Below the pieces are notes generated by a model, which saw only the letters and a list, made by a program, of their open reading frames with translations, ran no database searches and was not told the origin of the DNA. From positions 29,935,457 to 29,999,456 of the forward strand of contig OW388290.1 in assembly GCA_936450465.1 (NCBI GenBank): 64,000 nucleotides of DNA. Reading direction: 5' to 3'. Every line of letters begins with the position of its first letter. Positions within the stretch are counted from its first letter, which is position 1. Of the stretch, positions 1-13,514 are shown in pieces. The stretch comes from Gibbula magus. Its lineage: Eukaryota; Mollusca; Gastropoda; Trochida; Trochidae. The position numbers and the translations under genes were made by a program.

Positions 1-2618
1 AACAAGATTAAATGTTTTTAAAAATTCTAAAACGCTACATTTACAAAAGAGATTGATTAGTTGATCCAAGGACGGAACAGGGTACACTGATTGTCTGAAC
101 ATTCCATTGCACTCATACTTCAACGAAATATGGAAGCAAGAACCTCGGTGTGTTCAAGATGATATCGGCTTTTTTTCAAATCTGACATCTACATGCGACT
201 GTCACCCCTTTCGTTTTTAGGGGTTTCATTTCGACGTTTCTCATTTCTTATAAGATGAATTTGAACTTTAAGCCTATATCAGGTGTCAACTACATGGATA
301 CAAGTTATCCAACATCACATTTTCTTTTGAAAAAAATCATCTCGCCTACTCGTATATATCCTTCGTAACAATGAACAAATTTAATCCTAGTCTTAAAGCT
401 TTATTAAGAATTCGTTGATTCTATACTTGACATTGGGCAAAGGCACCTGTGTCAATCTTGAAGAAATGTGTTTATTCAGTTAAATATTCCGCAAAAAGAC
501 GTATTTATTGTTTTACTATCATTTTAGCGTTTTCTTGACACACTCCACACTTGACTGTTGCAGAATAACATGAAGACCGTTCACGAAAAAAATAATTCAA
601 TACCTGATAGCCGAACGGTACATTTAGAATACGAATTCGAAACAGGGACAGTTCTCGTTGGATCAAATTCACAGTATCCGATCCAGAGCAATTTCATATG
701 TGTGAATGCATGCAAATGTACATGCGACTATACATGTGGTAAATATGTTATATACCATTATCTTACCTTACAGTTAAATACTCGTTTTTAACTAGCTGAA
801 GTCTCGCGGTGCCCAAATTGCTTTTATCAGTTACAGCTCTTTGCCAACAGTAGGTGTCGCATAACGGTTCGATGACGTTAGATAATGACGCAAGCGGTGT
901 ACGAAGTTTTAAACAGTAACTGTTGTATCAGCTGTTTTCGGATCTTTCGCCTTATTTCCTATGGTATGGAAACAGTTTTCATATGGCAAACACTTAAACT
1001 AGGATTAGCTCATTTTAAGGCATTTAAAAGCTTGTAGTAATACGTTACACAACTTTTAACATTTCAGTCGAGGCGGATGACGCCATTTTGTTTACGTCAA
1101 GGGTCAAGGTCGTTCAAGCGATATCATGTGATCAGTCATCGGCAGTCAAAACGCAATAACTATAATAATTATACTAATTAATGCTTATTATGCTATTGAC
1201 ATGGCGGCAAGATGAATACGTTGTATGCCTCTCATTCGGGTAATACGGTCTCATAGACGATACTTGTACCAGTGTCATCCCTCGCCTGAAGGCTCTATTA
1301 CCCTCATGAGAAGCAAAGTGTACACATGGAATAAGTACAGACAAACGATAATCAAGCTTATTTGTTATTCATGCACCGTATGGGCATCCCGTGTCGTAGT
1401 CATATACATAGTTCTGTAATTTATGTAAAATGTTTTAAAGCATGCAATACCCGATTTACTGGATAATTGAAATTTGGTAATCTATCAGTTTTGAGACATT
1501 TCATTATAGTCATATAGATAGATGAAATAAAGTCCGCAAGCATTAAATTAATCAAGATGCCGTAAATTAATATTCTGATTCAAGACACAGTTCAGTGTAA
1601 CAGTAGGGATACTTAATGGCGGGGAAGATATATTATATATAATATATAGAAACTGTAATATGATATCATATTCAAGCGTGTATTGCAATATGTATCATAC
1701 GCAAAACATGGGATATTTACTATCTGAATGACGGCTTACGTCACTGATTTGTTTTGCAACATCGATAGTGAAATATAGGTACTATTCCTCTTCCACTGAT
1801 GGATGCATGTTCATGACTGTTAACAATGGTAAAGGCACTGGTCTCCATATTACAATAATTCCAATGTTTACTAGTTCTAGTAGTTTCATTAGAATTGTCA
1901 TCCATTGACTATTTAACATACCACTGACTTACTATTACTTATATATTTGCATCGGAACTATCGCCCGACATACACATTCTTGAATCCCAACCCCTTTCAT
2001 GTTGCACGTTGTACCCCAAAGCAACAATATTGAATCATAAATCGTCACAGATTATGTCCATCCTGTTAATCCGAATATCCATGCAATCTCTTCTTACCAT
2101 TTGCTTAGAGGTCTTTCTGTTGCATGTTATATATGTCTATTATAAAAACAGAAAGCAAGACTTTCTGGATAACAGCTTTTGTATAGGGAACCTAGCTCTA
2201 CGAACTCCTTCATCGGGTAGTATTCGCCTGATAAAGGAGTATAAGCATATACTCCAAAACCTCGAGCTCATGTATATTCGCAATAATGGAGTCGTTATCA
2301 ATAACAGTTTGTTTTATCTTGTGTTCCATTCTTAATTCCCGAAGAATGAATGCAACAGTTGTGGATAAACATCTTATTTATCATACAGAGACATATAAGT
2401 CGCTATCGATAAGTCGCCTATGCTTATAGAGAAGTATTTCTATAAACATTGGCATCATTCTTCATCATACCAACTTCTATAAATGCCAATCAAAGATGTT
2501 TGTAATGCCATTCAAAGCCCATAATTAAACCCATACTAATCAAAGAATTATAGTTTGTACCTGTAGCGAGTAGAATAAAAAAAAGCTCATATATACAGCC
2601 ACTCGTTTATATACACAC
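1..2618. other. Non-coding flank of the GPCR gene, no exon recognised
   Basis: This stretch lies downstream (minus-strand sense) of GPCR exon 2, so it should be the next intron of that gene. I looked on the minus strand for TM4-TM7 hallmarks (a CWxP motif, NPxxY) and saw none. The remaining GPCR exons are therefore probably left of the window. Short open frames here have no recognisable domain. The only structure I can support is a diverged copy of a dispersed repeat near 2150-2310, listed separately. Confidence 0.5.
2150..2310. repeat. Diverged copy of a dispersed hairpin repeat
   Basis: It shares the words CTGGATAACA, ACTCCTTCATC and GGAGTATA with the elements near 2900-3070 and 13515-13620. 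It also carries a weak inverted repeat (GGATAACA near the left end, TTATCAATAAC near the right). The three copies look like one MITE-like family. Boundaries are approximate. Confidence 0.4.
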
Positions 2619-2718
2619 CTGTCGAGAGCGATGGCCGCAAGGGTGTTGACCGAAGCACACACTGCCACGCCCTGTAGGTAGGGGGTTAGTTTGCACATAA
2701 ACGCACCCAGTTGCCAAC
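2619..2718 (-). CDS. Neuropeptide GPCR, exon 2 (TM3 region)
   Basis: This is a 100 bp internal exon of a rhodopsin-family receptor. On the minus strand the acceptor reads TTTTCTATTGCAG and the donor CAG|GTGTGT. It starts with the last two bases of a glycine codon, which completes the single base left by exon 1 at 27900. The joined protein reads on as Gly-Trp-Gln-Leu-Gly, then the conserved TM3 cysteine in [11 protein letters not shown] (C101), [13 protein letters not shown], and the Asp-Arg of the DRY motif. It ends two bases into the next Arg codon. The W-x-x-G-x-x-x-C-K, QGxxVxASVxTLxAIAxDR pattern is typical of NPFF, SIFamide and related neuropeptide receptors. An intron at the DR(Y) position is common in this class. 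The ligand is not determined. TM4-TM7 are not in the window. Confidence 0.88.
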
Positions 2719-2894
2719 CTGCAATAGAAAATCGCATGTGTCAGAATAATTTCTCTTCAACGTTCTTAATCTGCATTATCGCCAACCTTTGAAATCTAAA
2801 ACGATTTTGGTCTCAACGTTATGTTATTCTTGGTAAGTCAAACTGAGGTTTACCTTCTATAGCTGATTACCTTTGTACCCGTGGAGCAGAGTTA

Positions 2895-3070
2895 CTGAGA
2901 ACAGGAAGGTATTTTGGATAACAACTTCTTTGACGTGTGACTATATACTCCGAAACGCCTTGTATTGCGACGTTAAAGAAGTTGTTATCCATAAACTGCT
3001 CCTGTTCAATGATGAAGGAGTGAGGATACACATGTACTCCGAAACGTCGTGTATTTTCACGTTAAAGGAG
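2895..3070. repeat. Hairpin MITE-like repeat
   Basis: Inverted repeats TGGATAACAACTTCTTTGACG and CGTTAAAGAAGTTGTTATCCA lie about 40 bp apart (about 2918-2990). They are followed by a second ACTCCGAAACG...GTGTATTTTCACGTTAAA segment. The family recurs near 2150 and 13515. The open frame covering it is a by-product of the repeat, not a gene. Confidence 0.6.
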
Positions 3071-3076
3071 ATGTAA

Positions 3077-6000
3077 AATATTCCTATTCCTATGTATGCC
3101 ACTTCTATTAAGGATATAAGTCCTGGTTTTCTTATGCAACAGCGTAAATTGATAAATGAGAGTATGAATTTTTCACTCTAGATAAACATCGATTCGGCTA
3201 TGGCAAGATTGCATACAGCGTCATGACTTAAGTGTCCGCTGTAAATAATTTGTTCATACCACGTTTATCAATTAAGCAATCTTTAAGTGAACTTGAATTA
3301 TTGTATTTTGGTTTTGCAGTTGTTCTATACCAATTAGTTAGAATTTCTACTGAAAATATTTGTACTATGAGTGTAATAAGCTATATATATCTATATATCT
3401 GAAAAAGAAATAAAATGATAAAAAAGAAGAAATCAGTTTGGATACGCTTTGTACAACTTAGTAAACCCTCTCTCGGAAATAGAGGTAACATCGCTGGGTC
3501 AGGGAATGGTTTAGAAAGTTCTTGTTATGTGAACATAGAAAGGGAGACGTTTGTCCCACATCAAACCTCCTACTCAGTGACAATACACGTCTGAAATTCG
3601 TCTTGTGGCAATGGTAGATTACTTCATCGGGAACCTTTACAACCTAATGTAATTACGATATTACGCAAACATTCTATAATTGACACATTAGGGTTTATCT
3701 GTTCTCAGTTAAGTTGATAACGATCAAAATCTCATTTCAGCTGCTATCGGAGTAAAATAGGAAAGAAAATCCAATTAACTGGTTGACCTGTCTAAATATA
3801 CCCTGTTATCATTGATGAACGCTAAGGCCTTTATCAATCCAGTAATATAGGCTTAGTGATGCAGATGGCTTGTTTGGGAGAAAGACTTGCGCAAATTGTC
3901 ACTCCACGTCGTTAGAAAATGCCTGATCAAAGATACGCTGTCAAGTGTGCTTGCTTCTTTTCCTTCCAGCTGACAAATAGTTGATTAAGCAGAGAAGAGA
4001 CACGCAGTCACACGTCAACACGAGCCGAGAGGTGTTCTCAACACACGTCTCTCGCCGCTTTCTGTGTAACCTGTGGTTACCGGCTGACGCAGCACGTCAT
4101 TTGGGTTGTTAGTGGTGACAATAATTATAACGAACACTTCACATAGGTGCACATGCCGTATTCGTCCGTTGAACAGTATAGACTTTAGTAATTAGGTCAC
4201 GATCTTGGCTCCAGATACCGTCAAGCTATTTAATAGACGGGAGGGCCCCACAAACGTTCAATGCAATTTCATTGACGTTACGAGTATAGAAGTTCCAACT
4301 AAAATACACCACCTTGGGGACCTTGTGTTAGACAAACAAGAATCTTCCTTTAGAAACGTCTACTTCAAACAAACGAAACAGCACGTTCAATTTCAGATGC
4401 GGCTTGAAAAAAATGATAATTTAGCGTGTTATTGAGAATTTGTCTACGATAACGACTTAAGTGGAACGTTCATCATATTTAGAGAGTTCTCCAGGAAGGC
4501 AAGTGATCCCCAGACAACGCTTCCTGGAGTGTTTATGTATCAGCGCCCCACTAAATCAATCACAAGTGTTCCAACCATGATAGGGTCTCTGTCGAACCCG
4601 TTTATCTCTGGAAATATAAAGAAGATCTATATGTCTCGCATGAACAGCAAATAGAGAACGTAAACAAGCGAAAAATACGTATGAAGTTTTCTAAAGTATT
4701 TTTGACACAGTTGGGGTAATTGTTATCAACGAGGGTGCAATAATCGTGGTTAAATATTGATACTAACCATAAACGAAGTCGCCTACCACTCATTCATTCA
4801 AATAACATTAAAATGTCTGATTGTAAATGTCACTTTCCAATCAATCTGTATCTTATTCCTTTGACATAGTTATACGCTTCCTGTAACACAAATTGGTGAA
4901 TATACTGGCAGTAGCAAAGCAAAAGCGAATTACAAATACCTCTAAGCAATAATAAATCATGAGCACATTTGATCGTGTTCATTGCTCGTTAAACATGTTA
5001 TTCAGTCATCATCAGGGACATAGCGTGCCAGATTGTTAAGAAAAGGAGAACATACGAAATAGGTGGCATCAAATACAAATCACAAGATAGTTTACAAGAC
5101 CATAAAACGAACCCATTTTTAAAAAAAGATTTACATGTTGTGCACAGCAAATGGATTTTTATACAATTGGAATATAATGATATGAGAAAGATACAATTAA
5201 AAGGAAAACAGTTCTCACACGTAAGGCTAGTGAGACAGATTAGGTAAACTATTGCTTAGATAGGAATACTATGTGCTGAGCTGCATAGTTCTGCGTTTAC
5301 TGTACTAATTTCGCAGTCGCAGCAGGTCGGGTCGCAACGTCTGCATTGAATAAGTTTGTACACTTCTGGGAATGGATTACAGCTCCCCTAGCGGATAATT
5401 GGACTGTGTAATTAATGATAGACCATTACTGTCGCTTTGTCATACCTGCAGTAATTACATTTCATGATTGTTTACAAAAATGAAGTTCGAACGATGTATT
5501 ACATGTTTTAATCCAAAACGTACACACGCTCGTCAAACATAGATATCCTATTGTTTAATCAGTGAAGAGTATACAGCTAAAATTGACTGTAAATAATGCC
5601 AACTCATCTGATATACTGCGGAGTGATGGATGGACACCGTCAGGAGAATTAAGCAATACATCAGAACGTGACAATACCATATTTATATCCTTTCGACAGA
5701 TTCACCCAGGACCATGTCTCTCAACTGCAGATCGCGTTCCGCTCTGATTTATACATGTAATCTATATGCTAATGACAGCGGGTACATTAGACGCACGTCT
5801 ACAAGCTTTGTGCAAAATGCTGAAATGCGATGCTTTATTGTTGGCGCTCTTCAGGAGTGATTTGAAGGCGATATCTCCCAGGGCTAATCCTATGTTCTTG
5901 GAGGCTACACTACCTAGCTACATGTACACGGGCGCTATTTTCGTCCTACATGACCCTTCTAATGAGGAGAGTTAGCTTCAAATGGGCTATTATACTAATA

Positions 6001-7067
6001 CTTCCAGGTACTTATGGCAAAGATTCCTACACAACGAGAATTAAAACAATACAGTTGTGAGTTGAAAGCTGTTAAGGGAAAACCTAAGTCCATTAAGTGT
6101 TAACTTACTAAAAAGTAACTACGCTGTAGCATCCTTGAATATTAAGGTCAAGAAAGAATGTGAAGGTTGCCTTTCAGATGCTGGTTGCAATAATAATAAT
6201 TTGTCTAATCATTGATATACTTTATGAATATTTCATCAGCTATGACACTTAAGACATTATTTTAATTATTACTAATTAACGCAAGCCCGTTCTACCGCTG
6301 TTGTTTCAACAACGATTCTTAAACTGAATCGTTAAATGTTTTGAACCAACATTTCACTGAACTTCACTGTTAATTTACCGGAAACAACTTATTGATCATG
6401 GTAACTTAAAGAGATACAGTTTCATTCAAGTTTAGCTAACAAAGGACTCTAATATTGCCCTGAATAACTATGACGTTTTTAAGACTGATAGCCATCTCTG
6501 TAGAGGACAACAAGTCTATAATCAATTCCAAAATAGATGATATTTTCCTCCCACAGGACACATCAAGAAGGCTGGCTATGAGGACAAGTCATTCTCTACC
6601 GGAGGCAATTACCTTCCGAGACAGATTTGTTCACATCCGTTTGGCTTATGGCTCCGGTTCGCAGTGAGTCGTAGCCCCACTGTACCTCGCCTCCGTGCAT
6701 TTAATGATACTAGCTTTGAAACTGAAGAAGATGACCCACGAGCCATCGAAGAAACAGAGCACATAGGATCATTCATCAATTATTAACTGACTCGAGGCGT
6801 TATGTGTCGGTTTAATGTCTGCCAAACAAACTCAGTCTATCTGTCTACGGATTGAGTGAAAGGTCAACTGTGTAGATACATCAGGGCAAGTTTGCCTTAA
6901 ATACATGTACGCCGTGATTCGTAATGCAGAGGTTTAGCTATAAACGGAATGGCAACCTGCATCACATAAAGTTCACTTTAAATTAGCTTCAATTTTAGAC
7001 TGGAAGTTTCTATACAGCATGATTTTTTATCCAATTTTGAAATCCACAGTTGTCATACATATTCCAG
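3077..7067. other. Intronic sequence without recognisable gene
   Basis: AT-rich single-copy-looking sequence. Short open frames at 4205-4435, 5562-5975 and 6470-6667 have no recognisable domain, no clear splice context and no match to a family I know. I see no RNA gene or clear mobile element. Confidence 0.5.
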
Positions 7068-7241
7068 TGTATGTGTTCCGTGCAATCTAGGAATCATCAC
7101 AATCTGCAGATTGTTCGAACAATCTAGGAATGATTCACCATTCCTAGATTGTTTAAACAATCTGCAGATTGTGAGACCTGAACAATCTAAGAATGATCAC
7201 AATCTAGGAATTTGTTTCCTTCCAGTTATATGTTGTCACCT

Positions 7242-7640
7242 ATATTGTGAAGGGTTCTCAATTGGTTTTTCTGTCTTATCTACAGTCTAAAGGGGTCAAT
7301 TCCTAGATTGTGAAGGGTTCTCAATTGGTTTTTCTGTCTTATCTACAGTCTAAAGGGGTCGATTCCTAGATTGTGAACGGTTATGATACGTCATCTAAAG
7401 ACTCTAGAAGTCGATTCCTAGATTGTGAATGATTCTCAGATAGTTTTTCTAACATATCTACAGACTGTAGAAGTCGATTCATAGATTGTGAAGGGTTCTC
7501 AAGTGGTTGTTCTATCTTATCTACAGTCAATGGGGGTCGATTCCTAGATTGTGAAGGGTTCTCAAATGGTTTTTCTATCGTATTTACAGACTCTATGGAT
7601 CGATTCCTAGATTGTGAATGGTTCTCAAATGGTTTTTCTA
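7242..7640 (+). repeat. Tandem array, unit about 60-64 bp, about six copies
   Basis: Each unit has GGTCGATTCCTAGATTGTGAA, then GGTTCTCAA-TGGTTTTTCTRTCTTATCTACAG and a variable end. The open frame on the minus strand (repeated SQSRNR words) only reflects this array and is not a gene. Confidence 0.85.
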
Positions 7641-7809
7641 TCAAGGCGACCCGATTTTATTATGGAAACCCGAGATTCCATAATTGACCAACGTAAATAA
7701 CATAAGTGAGAAGTTCAAATTCTATCAAAAACCTATTTTTATACTTTAACTAAGATATTGACGAAAATTCCAACTTTCTACCCCGCACCGTACGTGAGAT
7801 ACAGACCCC

Positions 7810-8090
7810 CTTGCCCATGGGTATGCCCATGGGAAAGTTCGCCCATGGGCCTGCCCATGGGCCGGCCCATGGGCGAGAGGTTGTTAAAATTTGAGTTACA
7901 CAAAAATTATTTTCTAATTTTTAATAATGGGTCTAGCAGTAACATATTTTAGGTATTTGTGAACTCCCCCAATGCAAAGGAAATTTGTTTTCCCATGGGC
8001 GAGATTTCCCATGGGCGAGATTTCGCCAATGGGCGAGACTTCGCCCATGGGCCAGGTTGCCCATGGGCGGATTTCCCATGGGCCAATGTT
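7810..8090. repeat. Two clusters of the palindrome CCCATGGG
   Basis: Five copies lie within about 70 bp (about 7813-7876) and about five more plus a CCAATGGG variant within about 95 bp (about 7992-8083). Most are extended to GCCCATGGGC. The right arm has two matching clusters at about 16366-16443 and 16556-16622. The spacing is irregular, so this is not a simple tandem repeat. Confidence 0.85.
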
Positions 8091-9140
8091 GACTTTGGCA
8101 AACATATAATGTTTGTGAAATGTTGACTTTGAAAAAAAAATGTTTGTGAAATGTTGACTTTGAAAAAAAAATGTTTGTGAAATGTTGACTTTGAAAAAAA
8201 AATGTTTGTGAAATGTTGACTTTGGAAAAAATAGAATGTTTGTGAAATGTTGACTTTGGAAATATTGACTTTTAAAATATTTATTGATTTTGGTGGAAGT
8301 GTTACTTTGATAAAATATGGACTTGTTGATTTTAATACATATTTTGAGTTATATGAATGGTTGACTTATGAAATATTCATTTTAGTGAAATGTTGTGTAG
8401 TTTAAGTTTAACTTATATAAAATGTTAACTTTGGTGACATGTTGACTTTGAAAAAGATATTTTGAATTTTATGAAATATTGACTTTGATCACACATTGAT
8501 TTTGATGAAATGTTGACTTATAAAAGATAGTTTGAGTTAAGCGAATTGTTGACTTACATTAATTATGTTATGTTAATTTATTGACTTTGGTGAAGTATGC
8601 TTATATCATGAAATATTAATTCCATATTTATTCCATTTTATTCACTTTGGTGAAGTTTGAAATGTTGACTCTGACTATATATATTGAGCTTGGTGAAATG
8701 GTGATTTTGGAATTGATGCCACTTTGGTGAAATGTTGACTTTGAAAATATTATAATGATGTTGAAATGTTGACTACGGAAATATTGGTTGACTTTTGTGG
8801 AAGATTTACTTTAATAAAATATTGACTTTGGTGAAATGTTGACTTTGAAAAGATATATCGAGTTTGATGACCTGTTGACTTTGGAACTATTGGTTGACTT
8901 AAAGTTTATCTTTAATTATATGTTAACGTGGTGACTTATTGACTTTGAGAAGATATTTTGAGTTTAGTGAATTGTTGACTTCTAAACGATTGACTTAGTG
9001 TGACATAGTTTTACTTTGAAATATTTATAGGCGATGTTGAAGTTTGAGTTTAATAAGATTTTGATAACACTATGGTCTGGCTTAAGAGGCGCGTTTTAAA
9101 CAGTAAGTATTAGATTTTTTGACTACGCTGTTGCCCACAA

Positions 9141-9640
9141 TACAGACAGACAGACAGATAGTTTATTCAGTCTCACCCCATATATACACATACATAAAAT
9201 AATATCAATAAAATATAAATACATCTGGGCCACCCTAAAACTAGGGTTATGAGAGACTATCTATACATATCAAAAATGCAATGACTACAAATAAAAGGTA
9301 TGAATGTAAGAGTAAACGTGGTTATAAATCAGATACTAAAACTTTGGTTAAATATAGAATAATACATATATTTGTATAAATATAGGTATACATATAAACT
9401 GTGCATAAAAGGACATAAAATAATATATTATAAAAAAAGTCAATTTTTAAACAATACATTTCGACGTTTTTCCAGCAGTAGTTTGCAGCTTCTGGCACTT
9501 TCTTTTAAAATAGTTGGGCTTGCTAGGATAAATGATAGACGTTCCGGGTCGGTGGCAGTATTAAAATTGTTCCATTTGGCTTGACAGGTTCTAAGCAGTG
9601 GTTCTCTGATTGTTTTGTAGAGTGGGCAGTGTCATCGAGA
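9141..9640 (-). pseudogene. LINE 3' end fragment (5'-truncated)
   Basis: The minus-strand translation gives a typical LINE RT C-terminal tail (words LYKTIREPLLRTCQAKWNNF, then PERLSFILASP and SARSCKLLLEKRR). A 3' UTR follows, ending in AATAAACTATCTG and a (TCTG)n microsatellite tail at 9141-9160. Both the AATAAA and the short-repeat tail fit a non-LTR retrotransposon 3' end. Only the last ~60 residues remain. It lies just inside the left foldback arm. Confidence 0.7.
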
Positions 9641-11310
9641 CTGATGATTTATACACAACCAAGTGCAGGTTACAGATATATGATATATTAGACCTGTGTA
9701 TTTGTGTGTATCAGAACACCATGTCTATGTAACGAGCGTGCCGTGGTATTGCGTAACATGTCTATTCGATCAACTAACCCATTGTTGTAAATTACGAAAA
9801 TAAAACAGTCCATTACTTACCTCACTTGTTTGATTCTATTTCGAGCGGTTTTAATCATTGAATAGCACAGAACATACATACGTATATACATTATTGCATG
9901 TATGGTAGTGCTCAGTTGTTCCTAGCGTCAAAATACTTCATTGCCTCTTTTGAACAAGGGATTACTTCGCAAATATTATGAACACTGATCTAATATATCC
10001 ATTATTCGTTTGTATCAATAATCAGCGAAACGTTTTACTTTTAGAAATGTAATGATGTAATGGATTGCAGAATGTTCTCATTTTTGGCGTTTTCAAATTC
10101 GCCAGTACCCTACAAATTTTAATTAATTCGAACTCTTGCAATTAGTCTCCAATTTAGATATTGAGATGACCCACTCACTGTTAGTCTGTTGACAGCAGTG
10201 AATGGGGTACATGAAAAGTCTATATTAAGTTCTTAATAATTTCATTTGTTTACAATTTCGGCCGCTTTCTCAATACGATACAGGGATTATCAAAGACATC
10301 TTACGATTTTGACGGGTATTATGTATGAAAAGCCTTTTCACACAAGTGTCCTTCCCCTAAAAAAATATATATTAAGTTTATATATATGTAGTCAGTTTAT
10401 AACCAGACGTTTCCACAATATACTCTCCGGTTTGCATTCAAATGAAAATAATCCAAAATGAATATACCACTCTTTTCTAAAATCTCAGACAATTCCTGAG
10501 TGTTTAACCATCAAGTCAGTGAACCGTATCTCCTGAACATCCCAGTGACCACGTGTGTGTATCTCTGAGTCAACTACACACGTGTCAAAACACTCCGATT
10601 GAAATAACAGTATTGGCGACAATACGAATATATACGTATTTTTTAATTGGTTTATGGTAATACCCAAACAAACTGCCCCTTTGCAATACACACTTATCCC
10701 AGTATACCCAGTATATCATATTCCATTTAGCTCGTTAAGAGCGCGACTTGGCTCCTCATAGGATGACTAGTGATGGTAATTAGATACTACAGTACTGTAC
10801 AGCATACATACTGGTTTATTTCAAATTTTATTTGAGAGCTTAATGAACAATTTACATGTTTTTTTGTTTTTAATTTTAAGTTGACAATGTTGCATAATGT
10901 AAGCGTTAATACAGCGTGGTAATAGTTTAATAGGTTTGCTACAAGTTTGAAATTCAAGTAAAATAGACAGGCAGATGTCATGACTTTGTTTATGATATTT
11001 AACGGTAACAACATTTATTATGTTTCAAATATTTTGGTACGGTTGTTGGAAGTGTGATAATATCTAAATGTCCATGTAGTTACATAAACATTGCTTGCTA
11101 CACGTTTGTATTTCGTATTCATATTGCAATAAATGATTTGAAAGCATTATCTTTTCAAGTTATCATACAATACCGAGATGAAGTGAACATGCTATTTGTC
11201 AAGAATTGACAGATATTTTATTTATTATGTCAATATTTCTGTGAAAATTTCACTGTTGGAGTTGACAGATTTCAAAGGCATCGGTTTAAAAGAACATCCA
11301 TTGTGTTGTT

Positions 11311-11330
11311 GGGGGGGGGGGGGGGGGGGG
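11311..11330. repeat. Poly-G tract (20 G)
   Basis: Twenty consecutive G residues, immediately followed by a short direct repeat. The run could form a G-quadruplex, but this is also a typical assembly-sensitive homopolymer. Confidence 0.95.
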
Positions 11331-11342
11331 TCAAATATGACA

Positions 11343-11418
11343 AACGTTGTAAATTATCTTATTTTATCGAGAAGTACCAAAACGTTGTAAATTATCTTAT
11401 TTTATCGAGAAGTACCAA
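11343..11418. repeat. Direct duplication of about 38 bp
   Basis: Two back-to-back copies of a segment beginning AACGTTGTAAATTATC and ending GAGAAGTACC. They appear identical and suggest replication slippage next to the poly-G tract. Confidence 0.85.
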
Positions 11419-13514
11419 CTGTTACTGAAAACTACCATTTTGATGATACTCGACTTAGTATATTGACAATATGAAGGTTAAAGTATCGATTTCTGATCGA
11501 AAACCGGACAATGCACCTCGTCTGGCTCGCGCCAATGAGTCAAACGTAGTTTTGGAATCTTATTTAAACCAGACAAAATAAAACACTTGGGTTGATAAAA
11601 ATTGTTTCGACAAGTCATATAACTACTGCATGTGCATGTAAATAGGACGTGTAGTTTCTGCACATGCATAATGATGTTACTTTTAATTATTGGAAACTAG
11701 TAATTATGACATGTTTGGCGATTGGGGATGAATATGCAAGCTGAGTGAATTTGTATTAAAGCCAAATAAAAATGTATGAAACACAATTGATGCATCTTTA
11801 AATGACATCATACATAACAAGCTTCTCAATAACTTTTTCCAACAGCCTATGCATGTGTTTTCTGTGTTGATTTATACAGAACACAATACGATAATCATAT
11901 ATGATTGTTATTATTATTATTACTGCCTTTCTAATATCGCATGTTATATAATACTGTGCGTTAGATCTATAAGAACATTTGAACGAATGTTGGCCACCCC
12001 TAATAGTCTGGTGGGAGATACACAAATAATTAAGTGAGGGTGGGTACATGATTATTAGTTAATGTTCATTCCTGCCACCTGTAATTACATCAACTAGCGA
12101 ATTCCCATGGCCAGTGAAGGGTGACGTCCTCTCATGCACATTATGTAAGACCAGGGGCTTTCTAATACACAGCACACTTAAAGACCGTTAAAATCATTAG
12201 ATTATCCCATTAAATTAATTTTGTTTCTTCATTTGTCAAAATCACTCCATGTCTTTTGCTTGGAATATGTATAATGATATGTGATGTTTATTCAATATTT
12301 CAGTATGCATCTGATACGCATGAGAGGTCTATAACTAGTTCATAACTGTCAAAGCTGTGACGATTTTTGGGTCTCACATATAATGCACCACCATCAGCCT
12401 AGTTGTGATATCCATGGGTTTGCACATAATTGATACAATCAGCCTTTGATGTCCAGTTGAAAGTGTTAAACCTATGAGAAAGGCAAAGACGTCACACATT
12501 AAGATGGATTTAGAAACATGTTTCCTTCATTATATAAGTACATAAGCCAATAAATAGTTTCCAGTCACCAAAGTCAATCTCTTAAAAGTCAGCAATTCCT
12601 ACATGATAATCTTAGGCATATTATAACTGTTGTAACAAAATAAATTCATTATCTCAAAGTTACATAATTTACATTTGTTACATTTACATTCTCAATAACT
12701 AGCGCTATTAGTTCCTGGTCGAGAATGTCATCTGATCGGAGATGAATTTGCAGTGTAATGCACACAGATCGGAAACATATAAGTGCTAATGTGGTCACTC
12801 TATCGAAATCTTACTTCATTTGTATATATATTGGCGTTCTCGTCACACAGGGGTCAGAGGCATTGTACCGGTAATTAATTACCTGTCGGCCTTAATGAGT
12901 TGACCGAATACTCATGTTACGTAATACCGAGTGGACGCTTGTTCAACAGTAGGGTATTCTGAGAGTCAAAACAAAAGTCTGATATATCACTTAAACCACA
13001 TTTGCATGGCTATATTGCAATTGTTCTATATCTTTATAAAGCTGTAACCTGCACTCAGTTGTGTATAAATAATCAGTCATGGTTGGCACCAGAACAGAAC
13101 AAATATCATCTCTGCCACTCTCTGATTCAACCAGGACCACAAAATCACTCAAGCGTGAGTCTACTGGTCAGCACAGTCAAGTTTTGAACATTTGACGGAT
13201 TCCGGCCAAATTCAACTTCACAAATCAGAAGCCGCTGTGTGTATTGCATTTGCAGTAGTAATTTCAACTTCAACTCCCCAACTCCCACCTCTTTCAATGG
13301 GTGATTATAAAACTGCAAACATTATCATTGGTGTAATTTTAACTACTGACCATTGCTCAAAGTACCATTTTAAGAGTCATTGTGATAATGTCACAATGGG
13401 ATTCATCGGTACGTAAACAGTTTCCATTACTATCACTACACAACACGAACATATTTGATATATTATACTGATTTAACTGCATAGATTTAGGTCTTTGAAG
13501 GACATTTAGAAGTG

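Larger units (their letters stand above)
7068..9080 (+). repeat. Left arm of the foldback-like element
   Basis: The terminus at about 7068-7200 contains the perfect palindrome AATCTGCAGATT and the pair CTAGGAATG/CATTCCTAG. Tandem repeats follow at about 7242-7640 and the CCCATGGG clusters at 7810-8090. Next come about four copies of a roughly 31 bp unit (GTTGACTTTGAAAAAAAAA...) at about 8087-8260. A degenerate TTGACTTTGGTGAAATG tract runs to about 9060. The arm appears to end near CTATGGTCTGGCTT, the likely counterpart of TTATGGTTTGACTGA in the right arm. Confidence 0.75.
9641..13514. other. Interior of the foldback-like element, no gene recognised
   Basis: AT-rich sequence with many short open frames but none with a recognisable domain. 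No transposase signature is visible. Two low-complexity features inside it are listed separately. Confidence 0.5.

Noticed and set aside
7242..7640. Array resembling CRISPR repeats and spacers
   Set aside because: Units are about 63 bp with degenerate, similar intervals, no constant repeat with unique spacers and no cas genes. The context is eukaryotic.
7381..7644. Repetitive 87-residue open frame (SQSRNR repeats)
   Set aside because: It is a translation of the about 63 bp tandem array, not a coding gene.
7758..7952. Identical 64-residue open frames here and at 16481-16675 on the minus strand
   Set aside because: Both begin at a non-ATG codon and span the CCCATGGG clusters in the inverted arms. 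Their identity reflects the repeat, not a protein.
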